From Pseudomonadota bacterium (GTDB taxonomy: Bacteria > Pseudomonadota > Gammaproteobacteria > Xanthomonadales > Xanthomonadaceae), in NCBI GenBank assembly GCA_023430045.1, contig JAEZCF010000111.1:1-35007 (forward strand): DNA of 35,007 nt, given 5' to 3'. Each line of letters starts with the position of its first letter. Within the stretch, counting starts at the first letter, position 1. The notes beneath the pieces were generated by a model. It had not been told where the DNA came from and made no database searches. It saw only the letters and a list, made by a program, of their open reading frames with translations. Below are positions 17,446 to 26,700 of this stretch, one piece after another. Both the position numbers and the translations under genes were made by a program.

Positions 17446-17630
17446 CGTTCCCCACCTTCGCCAGCGCCGCATGCGCTGGCAGCGTCCGGCATCGGTGCAG
17501 CGCCTGCGACAGGCGGCCATGGATGAGCCGCGGCGTGATGAAGCAGCGCACGGCATGAATGCGCGCACGTGAGTCCAATTTTCACCTGGAGCCCTCCCTC
17601 CAAGTCGATCGGCATTGATCGAGTGGTCGC

Positions 17631-17660
17631 ATCATGAACGCAAAACAGCGCCCCGGTCAA
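17631..17660 (-). promoter_or_regulatory. Sigma-70-type promoter of the MFS-esterase operon
   Basis: On the minus strand -35 TTGACC (17660-17655), an 18-bp spacer and -10 CATGAT (17636-17631, 4 of 6). The -35 begins one base after the palindrome, exactly as at the TonB-receptor promoter. Confidence 0.5.
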
Positions 17661-17661
17661 C

Positions 17662-17683
17662 ATTCACTAACGATAGCGTGAAT
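17662..17683. promoter_or_regulatory. Palindromic operator ATTCAC-N10-GTGAAT
   Basis: A 22-bp inverted repeat (arms extend one base further to CATTCAC/GTGAATG) just upstream of the MFS promoter. It has the same arm sequence class, the same 10-bp spacer and the same one-base distance to TTGAC as the site at 8163-8184. Probably bound by the same regulator, with the TetR protein at 13626 the leading candidate. Confidence 0.6.
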
Positions 17684-17737
17684 GAAATGGAAGGGGCCGC
17701 CGCATGGCGAATGCGTTTTCCTGCGCCGACGGGTGTT

Positions 17738-18649
17738 TCAGCCCTGTGGAGCGACGCTCCGTGATGTGCCGAGACGCCTTGTTTCGCTGCCATGCCGGGC
17801 AGGGGGCGTTCCGAAAATCCGGACATAATCCCGGTTGAACTGCGAAGGGCTGCCATAGCCCACCTGGAATCCTGCGCTCGCCGCGTCGGCCGCGTGACTC
17901 ACCATCAGCCGATGCGCTTCCTGCATCCGCAACCGGGTACGGAACGCAAGCGGCGTCATCCCGGTGATGGTCTTGAAGTGCAGGTGGAACGTGGATCGGC
18001 TCATGCCGGCGCTATCGGCGGCATCGGCGATGCGACAGGGCTCGCGGAAATGCCTGCGGATCCAGATGATCGCGCGGGAAATCTGGTTCAGATGGCTGTC
18101 TGCCTGTGCCATGCGGCGAACGACGCCGCTTCCGGTTTCGGTCAGCAGACGGTAGAGGATCTCGCGCAGGACCAGAGGCGCCAAGGCGTCGATGTCCTGC
18201 GGCGCATCCAGCAGCTCCAGCAGGCGTGTGGCCGCATCCAGCAGGGCCGGGGTGGTGCGTTCCAGTGTCAGCGCGGCGGGCTCGCGGCCGTCTTCCCCCG
18301 GTGACGCCGGGTAACGCAATGCAAGTTCGGAAAGCTCGGCGGTATCCAGGTCCAGTTGCAGGCACAGATAAGGACGGCTCGCGCTGGCCTCGATGACCGA
18401 TCCCATTACCGGAATATCCACCGATGCGACGAGGAAATTCGCCGGGTCGTAGCGGTAGTTCGTCGTCCCCAGCGTGGCCTGCTTGGTGCCCTGGGCCACC
18501 AGGCAGAGCGTTGGCGCATAGACGACCGGCATCGGCAGGGTGGGCGAGGACGCACGGATGAGGGTGACGCCGCGGATGGCGGTCGCGTGCGTTCCATCGT
18601 CCTGGGCGTGCCGCTCGATCAGGGCCGCGAGTTTTTCAGTGGTATCCAT
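17738..18649 (-). CDS. AraC-family transcriptional regulator
   Basis: Activator-type regulator of 303 aa. The amino half (MDTTEKLAALIERHAQDDGT, then PTLCLVAQGTKQATLG and YDPANFLVASVDIPV) matches the AraC_N cupin-like domain found in YqhC-type regulators. The carboxyl third has the two AraC helix-turn-helix units: CRIADAADSAGMSRSTFHLHF and the segment around FQVGYGSPSQFNRDYVRIFG. The start at 18649 gives the normal amino terminus; a longer open frame upstream overlaps the divergent reductase and is not used. Divergent pairing with an aldo/keto reductase matches the known YqhC arrangement, where the regulator responds to reactive aldehydes and activates a reductase gene. That role is inferred here. 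Confidence 0.9.
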   Translation of the reverse strand: MDTTEKLAALIERHAQDDGTHATAIRGVTLIRASSPTLPMPVVYAPTLCLVAQGTKQATLGTTNYRYDPANFLVASVDIPVMGSVIEASASRPYLCLQLDLDTAELSELALRYPASPGEDGREPAALTLERTTPALLDAATRLLELLDAPQDIDALAPLVLREILYRLLTETGSGVVRRMAQADSHLNQISRAIIWIRRHFREPCRIADAADSAGMSRSTFHLHFKTITGMTPLAFRTRLRMQEAHRLMVSHAADAASAGFQVGYGSPSQFNRDYVRIFGTPPARHGSETRRLGTSRSVAPQG

Positions 18650-18814
18650 GGCGCTCCATGGTAAAGCCCACGCCGTCGGCATGTGCGGGCAATCCGTCGC
18701 TCCGGATGATCGTGCAAGCACACCGGATGACCGTGCTATCGCCACCGTGGCGCGACGCTCGAACATGATCCGGTCCGCAGCCCCTGCCGGCCGCCCATGA
18801 AAGGAGCACTCAGC

Positions 18815-19888
18815 ATGACCCTCTCCACCGCCCTCGACCACTACCGGCTGCTCGGCCGTTCCGGGCTTCGCGTATCGCCTCTTGCACTGGGCACCATGAC
18901 CTTCGGTGGCGACTGGGGGTGGGGCGCGGAAGAAGACGAGGCACGCCGCATCTTCGATGCGTATGTGGAGCGGGGTGGAAACTTCATCGATACCGCAGTG
19001 AACTACACCAATGGCAGCGCCGAGAGGCTTCTTGGCCGTTTCATCGGGAACCGGCGCGACCGCATCGTGCTGTCCAGCAAATTCACCATGGCGCGCGAGC
19101 CGGGAAATCCGAACGCCGGTGGCAACCATCGCTACAACCTGGTCCGCTCGGTCGAGGCCAGTCTGCGTCAGCTGGATACCGACCGTATCGATCTGCTGCA
19201 CGTGCACGCGTGGGATTTCACCACCTCAGTAGAGGAGGTCATGCGCGCCCTGGATGACCTGGTGCGTGCCGGAAAGATTCTGTACGTTGCGATCTGCAAC
19301 ACACCGGCCTGGCGCATCGCACAGATGCAGACGCTTGCCGATCTGCGCGGCTGGTCACCGCTGGTGGCGCTGCAGATTGAATACAGCCTGGTGGAGCGGA
19401 CGGTGGAACATGAGCTGATCCCGATGGCACAGGCGCTGGGGCTGGGCGTGCTGCCCTGGTCGCCTCTGGGCGGTGGTGTGCTGAGCGGTAAATACAGCCA
19501 TGCCGACCTTACCGACGAAAACGAAGCGGACGTGTCGCCCACCCGCAAGGGCGTCATCGCGTCCAGCGGCCACCTCAACAGTCGTTCCCTGGCCATCGCC
19601 GATGTGGTGGGGGAGATCGCGGAGGAAACCGGCAGTACGCGCGCGCAGGTGGCATTGGCATGGACCCTGCGCAATCCAGCGGTGGTCGCGCCCATCATCG
19701 GAGCGCGCACGCTGGCGCAGGCGGAGGACAACTTCGGCGCGCTGACGGTGGTGCTCAGCGACGAACAGGCAGAACGGCTGGGCAGTGCCAGCGCCCCGGC
19801 AGCGATTTTTCCCGCGCGCTTCATTGATCGCCCCATGGCGCAGCAGTTGATGTTCGGCGGCTGCACGGTGCTGGACCGGAAGCGGTAA
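18815..19888 (+). CDS. Aldo/keto reductase
   Basis: NADPH-dependent (beta/alpha)8-barrel oxidoreductase of 357 aa. The catalytic tetrad is complete: Asp59 (NFIDTAVNY), Tyr64, Lys89 (VLSSKFT) and His131 (DLLHVHAWD). LGRSGLRVSPLALGTMTFGG at the amino end is typical of the family. The ATG at 18815 has AAGGAG eight bases upstream; the ATG at 18797 has no ribosome-binding site. It diverges from the AraC regulator across a 165-bp gap, which suggests it is that regulator's main target and reduces an aldehyde or ketone. No link to the flanking catabolic clusters is evident. Confidence 0.93.
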   Translation: MTLSTALDHYRLLGRSGLRVSPLALGTMTFGGDWGWGAEEDEARRIFDAYVERGGNFIDTAVNYTNGSAERLLGRFIGNRRDRIVLSSKFTMAREPGNPNAGGNHRYNLVRSVEASLRQLDTDRIDLLHVHAWDFTTSVEEVMRALDDLVRAGKILYVAICNTPAWRIAQMQTLADLRGWSPLVALQIEYSLVERTVEHELIPMAQALGLGVLPWSPLGGGVLSGKYSHADLTDENEADVSPTRKGVIASSGHLNSRSLAIADVVGEIAEETGSTRAQVALAWTLRNPAVVAPIIGARTLAQAEDNFGALTVVLSDEQAERLGSASAPAAIFPARFIDRPMAQQLMFGGCTVLDRKR

Positions 19889-19964
19889 GCCGTCACAGAT
19901 TGCAACGCAGGACTGAGAGTGCAGCATCACTGTCATGTGCGACACCTAGGCTGACGGGCTTTGG

Positions 19965-19976
19965 ATCGATCTAAAC
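19965..19976 (+). promoter_or_regulatory. Putative operator ATCGATCTAAAC upstream of the glycan operon
   Basis: This 12-mer is identical to the one upstream of GH43 (5847-5858, opposite strand) and has the same orientation relative to its gene. Extended, it approaches a palindrome of the form GGTTTAGATC-GATCTAAACC, with 8 of 10 positions matching in the left half, consistent with a LacI-family operator. It ends 16 bases before the receptor ATG, where a bound repressor could block transcription or early elongation. Confidence 0.5.
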
Positions 19977-19992
19977 CGAGGCCCTCCCTGCA

Positions 19993-22794
19993 ATGAAGCT
20001 GCTCGTCCCCACCGTTCCGTCCCCCATCGCCACCCCTGTCGCTGAGCACGCGCCGCCTGTGATCAGGCATGGCCTGCGCGGCCACGCGCGGTCGCGCGGC
20101 CCGCTGGCCAGCACCTGCCTTGCCGCGTCGCTGATGCTCGCCATCGCCCAGCTCCAGGCCTCCCCCCACGCCGCGATGGAGGTCGGTGCGGATGGCGTGA
20201 CATCCGCTGAAGGCGCATCGGCAGATGTGCAGCGACCACGCGGCGCGACCGATGCCACGACGCTGGATGCACTGCAGGTCACCGCAGGCGCGCCGGTCAC
20301 TGCCAATGCGGTGGGAATGAAGCGCAACACCGCCGTCAGCGTGGACTCGCTGGACAGCGAATCCATCCAGGTGCCCAGCCAGGAAAACTCGATCGCACAG
20401 CGGCTGGTGGCCGCGCCGGGCGTGAGCCTGATGCGCGATGAAGACCAGCCGCGATACGTGACGGTGCGCGGTATTGCCGCCAACCTCAACAGCACCACGC
20501 TGGATGGCATCACCATGGCATCGGTGGGCGATGAAGGCGGCGGCGAGCGCAAGATCAACCTGCAGCTGATCCCCAACGACATCGCGTCGCGCATCGACAT
20601 CTACAAGACCTTCTCCGCCGAGCAGAACCCGGACAGTGTCGGCGCCGGCATCGACATCGTCAGTGGCAGCGCGTTTGATCGGCCACGCAATTCCCTGCAC
20701 CTGGATGCCAGCGTCAACTACCACGATCTCGGCAATGACGGCGGCCGCAATTCCATGTCGCAGACCACCTCACGCTGGGGCAGCGGCCTGAGCGGAAACT
20801 ATTCCACCACCTTTGGCAGCGATGAGCAGTTCGGCCTGACCCTGTCGGCCAGGAACCAGGATTTCCAGACCTCGCAGAACAAGCTCTTCCAGAGCTCGCA
20901 GCAGTTCTTCGACACCCGCGGCAACTATATTTCCGGACCGCTGGAAGCGCAGGAGTGGAATGGCCTGTCCGCGCCGAACAACTTCGCCTACTACGCGGAC
21001 AACCGCTGGATCCGCACCTACGGCGGCTCGGCCAAGCTGGAATGGCGGCCGGTCGACAGCCCGTTCCGTGCCTCGCTGCTGATGTACAACTACGGCATGG
21101 AAGAGCGCCGCACGGAAAACGGCTATGAGTTCCTGACCGAGCGCACCGTATACGACCAGACTCCCGTGTCGGGCACCAAGGATATCGCCTCGCTCAACGT
21201 GATCTTCGAAGACAAGGTCTGGGCGCGCAACAACCGGGGCGTGCTTGGCGGCGTCGAATGGGAAGAAGGCGATGCGTGGCTGGGCCTGCGCGGTGGCTTC
21301 ACCCGCGATCGCATCAACGCCCATGGCCGCAGCACCCGCCTGACCGCCAAGCCGACGGGGCAGACGCTGGATTACGCTTCTCCGGGCGTCGGCGAGATCT
21401 ACAACATCATCGGCCTCTCCGATCCCGGCATCATCAACAGCACGCCTTACGCCCTCAACAGTGCATCGGAAGCCTTCACCTACGGCACCGCCGAAGTGGC
21501 CGACATCCGCCTGGACCATCGCTGGAATGTAGGCGCGGACGCACGTGGCTTCGGCCTGGCGGCCGGTGTGGAATACAAGCGGCTGGAGGTTGACAGCGAT
21601 TACCGACGGGTCACCAACGTGGCCGGCGGCGATTTCAGTCGCTACCTGTACCAGCCGGGCTTCCAGTACCCGAAATCGAAATTCGACCTGCCGTTCTTCG
21701 ATGAACGCGCATTCCAGGCCGATGGCGGCTGGTCCGCACTGCCGGTCGATGCGGTGGCGTCGGCCTACTCCAGCGACGCCTCGGACTTCCGTTACCTGGA
21801 AAAGGTCAAGGATGCGTACCTTTCGCTGCATTACACCACCGACCTGATCGAAGCAGTGGCCGGTGTCCGCTACGACGATACCGATTTCACCGCGCATACG
21901 CCGGCCATCTCCGGCGGCGTGGTCACTGGTACCACGACCAACGGCGGTGGCTATGACAACCTGCTGCCGTCCTTCAACCTGGTCGCCCACGTGCGCGATG
22001 ACATCAATCTGCGCTTCAGCGCCAGCAAGACGATCGGTCGTCCCATTCCGTCCAACATCGCCCAGGCTGAAGTGGTGAACTGCGATGGCGAAAGTGGTGA
22101 CTGCTCGATTTCCCGTGGCAACCCGGACCTGCAGCCGCAGCGTTCGACCAACCTCGATCTGGCGCTGGAAAAATACTTCAACGGTGGCACCGGTTACGCC
22201 TCGCTGGCGGTCTTCCACAAGGACATCAAGGACAACATCGTCGGCATCACCAGCGAATCCGTCGATGGCGAAGGCCGCATCACCACCATCAGCACACCGC
22301 AGAACCTGGACGACTCACGCGTGAAGGGCGTGGAACTGTCCCTGGTCAACCGTGACATGGAGCTGTGGGGGCAGCGCTTCGATGTACTGTTCAACGCCGC
22401 GCAGATGGACGGCCGGATGGTCTACAGCTGGAACGGTGGCTCGCGCACGTTGCACCAGCTGTCCACGCAGCCGAAGAAGATCGCCAATCTCGCGCTCACC
22501 TGGCACATGCCGTGGTTGAACAGCAGCCTGACCATCAGCGAGAACTACACCGGCAAGCACATCTTCACGGTCGGCGCCAACAGCTGGCAGGACCGTGGCT
22601 TCCGCTCGCGCTACGTCACCGACATCGCCTTCAAGAGCCGCATCAACGACAAGTGGTCGTTGTCCTTGAATGCCGCCAACCTGTTCGGTGAAGACCAGTA
22701 CCAGACCGTGGGCGACAACTACGAATACATGCGCAACTTGAACAACTACGGTCCCACCTACGCACTGCATGTCATCTATGATCTGAATCCGTGA
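19993..22794 (+). CDS. TonB-dependent receptor, large Xanthomonas/Caulobacter carbohydrate type
   Basis: Outer-membrane transporter of 933 aa, long for a receptor and typical of the TonB-Xanth-Caul group that takes up oligosaccharides. The amino end is an unusually long signal region: about 38 mostly polar residues, then the hydrophobic stretch STCLAASLMLAIAQLQA. A TonB-box-like LDALQVTAG is at 91-99. The plug follows (PRYVTVRGIAANLNSTTLDG, SRIDIYKTFSAEQNPDSVGA), then the barrel. The carboxyl end is VIYDLNP, with two residues beyond the usual aromatic. GAGG lies twelve bases before the ATG, a rather distant ribosome-binding site. It is first of an operon with an EEP lipoprotein and a GH92 alpha-mannosidase, so a mannose-rich glycan is the probable ligand. 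Confidence 0.93.
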   Translation: MKLLVPTVPSPIATPVAEHAPPVIRHGLRGHARSRGPLASTCLAASLMLAIAQLQASPHAAMEVGADGVTSAEGASADVQRPRGATDATTLDALQVTAGAPVTANAVGMKRNTAVSVDSLDSESIQVPSQENSIAQRLVAAPGVSLMRDEDQPRYVTVRGIAANLNSTTLDGITMASVGDEGGGERKINLQLIPNDIASRIDIYKTFSAEQNPDSVGAGIDIVSGSAFDRPRNSLHLDASVNYHDLGNDGGRNSMSQTTSRWGSGLSGNYSTTFGSDEQFGLTLSARNQDFQTSQNKLFQSSQQFFDTRGNYISGPLEAQEWNGLSAPNNFAYYADNRWIRTYGGSAKLEWRPVDSPFRASLLMYNYGMEERRTENGYEFLTERTVYDQTPVSGTKDIASLNVIFEDKVWARNNRGVLGGVEWEEGDAWLGLRGGFTRDRINAHGRSTRLTAKPTGQTLDYASPGVGEIYNIIGLSDPGIINSTPYALNSASEAFTYGTAEVADIRLDHRWNVGADARGFGLAAGVEYKRLEVDSDYRRVTNVAGGDFSRYLYQPGFQYPKSKFDLPFFDERAFQADGGWSALPVDAVASAYSSDASDFRYLEKVKDAYLSLHYTTDLIEAVAGVRYDDTDFTAHTPAISGGVVTGTTTNGGGYDNLLPSFNLVAHVRDDINLRFSASKTIGRPIPSNIAQAEVVNCDGESGDCSISRGNPDLQPQRSTNLDLALEKYFNGGTGYASLAVFHKDIKDNIVGITSESVDGEGRITTISTPQNLDDSRVKGVELSLVNRDMELWGQRFDVLFNAAQMDGRMVYSWNGGSRTLHQLSTQPKKIANLALTWHMPWLNSSLTISENYTGKHIFTVGANSWQDRGFRSRYVTDIAFKSRINDKWSLSLNAANLFGEDQYQTVGDNYEYMRNLNNYGPTYALHVIYDLNP

Positions 22795-22811
22795 CACGTG
22801 CGACCCTCGTC

Positions 22812-22835
22812 ATGGCGGGGCTTCGGCCCCGCCAT
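22812..22835 (+). terminator. Strong TTCG-loop hairpin between receptor and enzyme genes
   Basis: A perfect 10-bp stem (ATGGCGGGGC/GCCCCGCCAT) is closed by a TTCG tetraloop, a very stable RNA fold. It begins 17 bases after the receptor stop and ends 30 bases before the next start. No T-run follows, so it is better read as an mRNA-stabilising or attenuating element giving more receptor than enzyme. It also makes in-frame starts at or before 22812 unlikely. Confidence 0.6.
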
Positions 22836-22865
22836 CGGATTCTTGCCAACGTGAGTTCCATTGCC

Positions 22866-23765
22866 ATGCCTGCCTGTCGATTCCGCCTGCCCGTGCTGGG
22901 CCTTCTGCTGTTTCCTGTCCTCGTCCTGCTGGCATCCTGTGCCTCGGTGGCGGCGGCTCCTTCGCCGACGTCGGACCATGCCGGCCTGCGCGTCATGAGT
23001 TTCAACGTGCGTTACGCCTCACCCGGCGATGGCCTGAACATCTGGGAAAACCGCCGCGAGCTCACGGTGAATACCATCGTCGGCCAGGCGCCGGACATCA
23101 TCGGCATGCAGGAGCTGCTGCTCGGGCAGGCGAAATACCTGCAATCGAAGCTGCCGCACCATGCCTGGTTCGGCAAGGGGCGCAACGGCAACGAGGTCGA
23201 TGGCGATGGCAACGAGCACATGGGCGTGTTCTATGACACGCGACACCTGAAACTGCTGGAGCAGGGGGATTTCTGGTATTCGGAAACGCCTGATGTCCCG
23301 GGCAGTGCCAATTTCGATGGCCCCATGCCGCGCATGACCACCTGGGGGCACTTCGAAGACCTGCGGAACGGCAAGCGCTTTTACCTGTTCAATACCCATT
23401 TCCCGCACACCGATGAAGCCGAGGCGTTGCGTCGGCGCTGTGCGCAGCTGCTGTTGGAGCGCATTGAACGTATTGCCGGGACCGCACCGGTGGTGCTCAC
23501 CGGCGATTTCAACAGCCATCCGGGCAGCGCCGCCCATCGCCTGCTGACCACCACGCTGACCGATGCGTGGATGGCGGCGCCGAAGCCCAAGGGACCGGCA
23601 TCGACCTTCCATGGCTTCACCGGCACGCCGGAAACGGATGCGCGCATCGACTGGATCCTGCTGCGGCACTTCGGCATCCATTCGGTGGAAACCGTTGTCG
23701 ATCACCGTGACGCGCTGTATCCGTCCGATCATTACCCCGTTGTTGCCGACCTGGAGTGGCCATGA
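22866..23765 (+). CDS. EEP-family (endonuclease/exonuclease/phosphatase) lipoprotein
   Basis: Metal-dependent phosphoesterase of 299 aa. The signal sequence ends in a lipobox (LLASC, Cys25), so the protein should be membrane-anchored in the periplasm or at the cell surface, which argues against a DNA substrate. Family residues are all visible: Asn47 (SFNVRY), Glu83 (GMQEL), His178 (FNTHFPH), Asp214/Asn216 (TGDFNSH), Asp262 (RIDWIL) and Asp288-His289 (PSDHYP). The ATG at 22866 is chosen because it opens the signal peptide; earlier in-frame starts lie in or before the hairpin. Its stop overlaps the alpha-mannosidase start. I recall EEP-type phosphatases in Bacteroides yeast-mannan loci, so removal of phosphate from phosphomannan is a reasonable hypothesis. 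Confidence 0.88.
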   Translation: MPACRFRLPVLGLLLFPVLVLLASCASVAAAPSPTSDHAGLRVMSFNVRYASPGDGLNIWENRRELTVNTIVGQAPDIIGMQELLLGQAKYLQSKLPHHAWFGKGRNGNEVDGDGNEHMGVFYDTRHLKLLEQGDFWYSETPDVPGSANFDGPMPRMTTWGHFEDLRNGKRFYLFNTHFPHTDEAEALRRRCAQLLLERIERIAGTAPVVLTGDFNSHPGSAAHRLLTTTLTDAWMAAPKPKGPASTFHGFTGTPETDARIDWILLRHFGIHSVETVVDHRDALYPSDHYPVVADLEWP

Positions 23766-26700
23766 CGCGCGCCGTGTCGCAGCCCTCAGCCCGGCTGGCC
23801 GTTGTCTGTGCGACCGTACTGGGCCTGCTGCCGTGGTCGGTGGTGGCATCGCCGACGCACGGCTTCGCGACTTCGTTCGAGGACGGTGAACCCACGCCGG
23901 TAGAGGCTGCCGAGGGCGGCCTGCAGCTGCGCCGCGGTGGTGGCCCTGAAGCACCCTATGCGGCCAGGCCCGGCGTCGGTGTCAGCGGCCTGCATGCGCT
24001 GCAGTACAGCGGCAGCGGGGTGCGCCGCCTGTTCGCGGTGGACGTGCCCATCAGCGCCGATACGGAACTGTCCTGGAGCGTGCTGCCGGAAATCGTTGGC
24101 GAGGACACGGTGGCGTCCACGTACGCGTCGCTGGATGCCGTGCTGGACGACGGCAGCCGGCTGTCGGCGCATGCCGTACGCGACCAGCACGGCATCGCGC
24201 TCGGCGCCGCCGCGCAGGGCGGATCGAAGACCCTGTACCCGCAGCAATGGGCATACAAGCGCGTGCGGCTGGGCGATGTGCCGGGTCTGCGCGGGCGGCG
24301 TGTGGTCGCGCTGGAGCTGGAAGTACAGCCGGGGCAGGGCACCCAGGCGCGCGGCTGGCTGGATGACATCCATCTGCAGGACGTCGGCCAGCCAGCCGCT
24401 CGGCGTCGGCCCACCGACTGGGTGGTGACCACGCGTGGCACGCAGTCCAATGGGCGTTTTTCGCGCGGCAACAACATCCCGGCGGTGGCGGTGCCGCATG
24501 GCTTCAACTTCTGGACGCCGGCCACCGATGCCAGCACCCTGTCCTGGCTGTATGCATGGAGCGAGCACAACGGTGCCGACAACCGTCCACGGCTGCAGGC
24601 ATTCTCGCTCAGCCATCAGCCCAGCCCGTGGATGGGCGACCGGCAGACCTTCCAGGTGCTTCCTTCGTCCGCGCGCGGCGTGCCCGAGGCGGGACGTGTG
24701 GCGCGCAGCCTGGCCTTCTCGCGCAGCGATGAATCCGCACGTGCGCATGAATATCGCGTGCGTTTCGATGGCGGCATCACCGCCGCAATGGCGCCGACCG
24801 ACCATGCCGCCGTGTTCGCGTTTGGTTTCCCCGCGTCCGGCGATGCCAACCTGCTGTTCGACAATGTGGATGAACGCGGTGGCCTGACCCTGGATGCCGC
24901 CACGCAGACGCTGTCCGGTTACACCGACGTGCGCAGCGGGCTGTCCAGCGGCGCCACGCGGATGTTCGTGCATGCCACCTTCGACCAGCCCTGGCAGCGC
25001 AGCGGCATGATCGACACTGGCCGTCCCACCGGCTACATCAAGTTCGCCAGTGGCACGCGCGCGGTGACCATGCGCATCGCCACCTCGCTGATCTCGCTGG
25101 ACCAGGCCCGGCACAACCTCGCACTGGAAGTGGCGCAGGCCGATACCGTGGAGACCGTGGCCGAGCGTGCGCGCTCGCAATGGGACGCCTTGCTGGGACG
25201 GATCACGGTTGAGGGCGCCAGCGACGAACAGCGCACCACGCTGTATTCGAATCTGTACCGCATGTTCCTCTACCCGAATTCCGGTTCGGAGAACGCGGGC
25301 ACCGTGGCCGCGCCGGACTGGCGCTATGCCAGCCAGAACAGCGCCGCGTCGGACAACGCGCAGGGCAACACCACGCGCAGCTTTGCGTCCATCCGCGATG
25401 GCCGGGTTCAGGTCAACAACGGTTTCTGGGATACCTTCCGCACCGTCTGGCCGGCCTACGGTCTGCTCGCCCCGGACCGTGCCGGTGGATTCATCGATGG
25501 TTTCCTGGAGCAGTATCGCGCGGGCGGCTGGGTAGCGCGCTGGTCATCGCCGGGCTATGCCGACCTGATGGTGGGCACCAGCTCGGATGTGGCCTTCGCC
25601 GATGCCTGGGCCAAGGGAATTGGTGGTTTCGACCCGGCACTGGCCTACGAGGCGGCGCTCAGGAATGCCACCGTGGTGCCGCCTGACCGTCATGTCGGTC
25701 GCAAGGGCATGGCCCGATCCACCTTCCAGGGGTATGTCAGTACCGAGGTGGACGGTGGCATGTCCTGGACGCTGGAAAGCGCGCTGAACGACTTCGGCAT
25801 CGCCGAACTGGCCGCAGGTCTGGCCGCGCAGGCCCCCACCGCAGCCGAGCGCAGGCGCTATGCCGAAGAAGCCGACTACTTCCGTTATCGAGCCGCCGGC
25901 TATGCCAGCCTGTTCGATCGCCGTATCGGCTTCTTCCAGGGGCGTGATGGCGATGGCAATTGGCGGGTGGCGCCGGACGATTACGATCCTCGCATCTGGG
26001 ATCGGGATTACACCGAGTCCAATGGCTGGACGTTCGCGTTCACCGCGCCGCACGACGGTGCGGGCCTGGCCGCACTGCATGGCGGCACGGAGGCGCTGGC
26101 CGCCAGGCTGGACCGTTTTTTCTCCACGCCGGAAACCGCCGACGTGCGCCTGTCCGGTGCGCGCGGCTATCTCATCCATGAAATGACCGAAGCGCGCGAT
26201 GTGCGCATGGGCATGTATGCGCACAGCAACCAGCCTGCGCACCATATCCCGTGGATGTATCTGCATGCCGGCCAGCCATGGAAAACCCAGCGCATCGTCC
26301 GCGAAACGCTGGCGCGACTGTACCTGGGCAGCGAGATCGGCCAGGGCTACGCCGGCGACGAGGACAACGGTGAAATGTCCGCGTGGTACGTGCTGGCCGC
26401 CATGGGGCTGTATCCCCTGCGCATGGGGTCACCGGACTACGTGATCGGTTCGCCGTTGTTCCCGCGAATGAAACTGGAGCTGCCGGGTGGCCGCACGCTG
26501 GACGTCCGCGCGCAGGGCAATTCGCCGGAGAACGTGTATGTGCAGTCGCTGCGCGTCAACGGCAGGCCGTGGACAAAGAGCTGGATACCGCACCGCGTGC
26601 TGGCCGACGGTGCCACGCTGGAATTCGTGATGGGGCCCAAGCCCTCGGCCTGGGGCAGCCGGCCGCAGGATGCGCCACCTTCGCTGACGCCAACGGGCAG

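Larger units (their letters stand above)
17446..17737 (-). promoter_or_regulatory. 292-bp non-coding leader/control region of the MFS-esterase operon
   Basis: No gene is seen here. On the minus strand it holds the operator and promoter near its upstream end, then a leader of about 180 nt. The leader contains two inverted repeats: TCGATC-N6-GATCGA at 17605-17622, and a hairpin at 17460-17480 with 8-bp arms GCCAGCGC/GCGCTGGC directly before the ribosome-binding site. The long leader and adjacent hairpin could influence translation, but nothing shows that they do. Confidence 0.5.

Noticed and set aside
14579..17526. Long plus-strand frames of 553 and 472 aa opposite the esterase and permease
   Set aside because: The minus strand has complete carboxylesterase and MFS motifs; the plus frames have shadow composition and no ribosome-binding sites.
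17588..17603. Similarity of GGAGCCCTCCCTCCAA to the sequence just before the large TonB receptor start
   Set aside because: Only about a dozen bases match and no receptor remnant follows, so it is probably chance.
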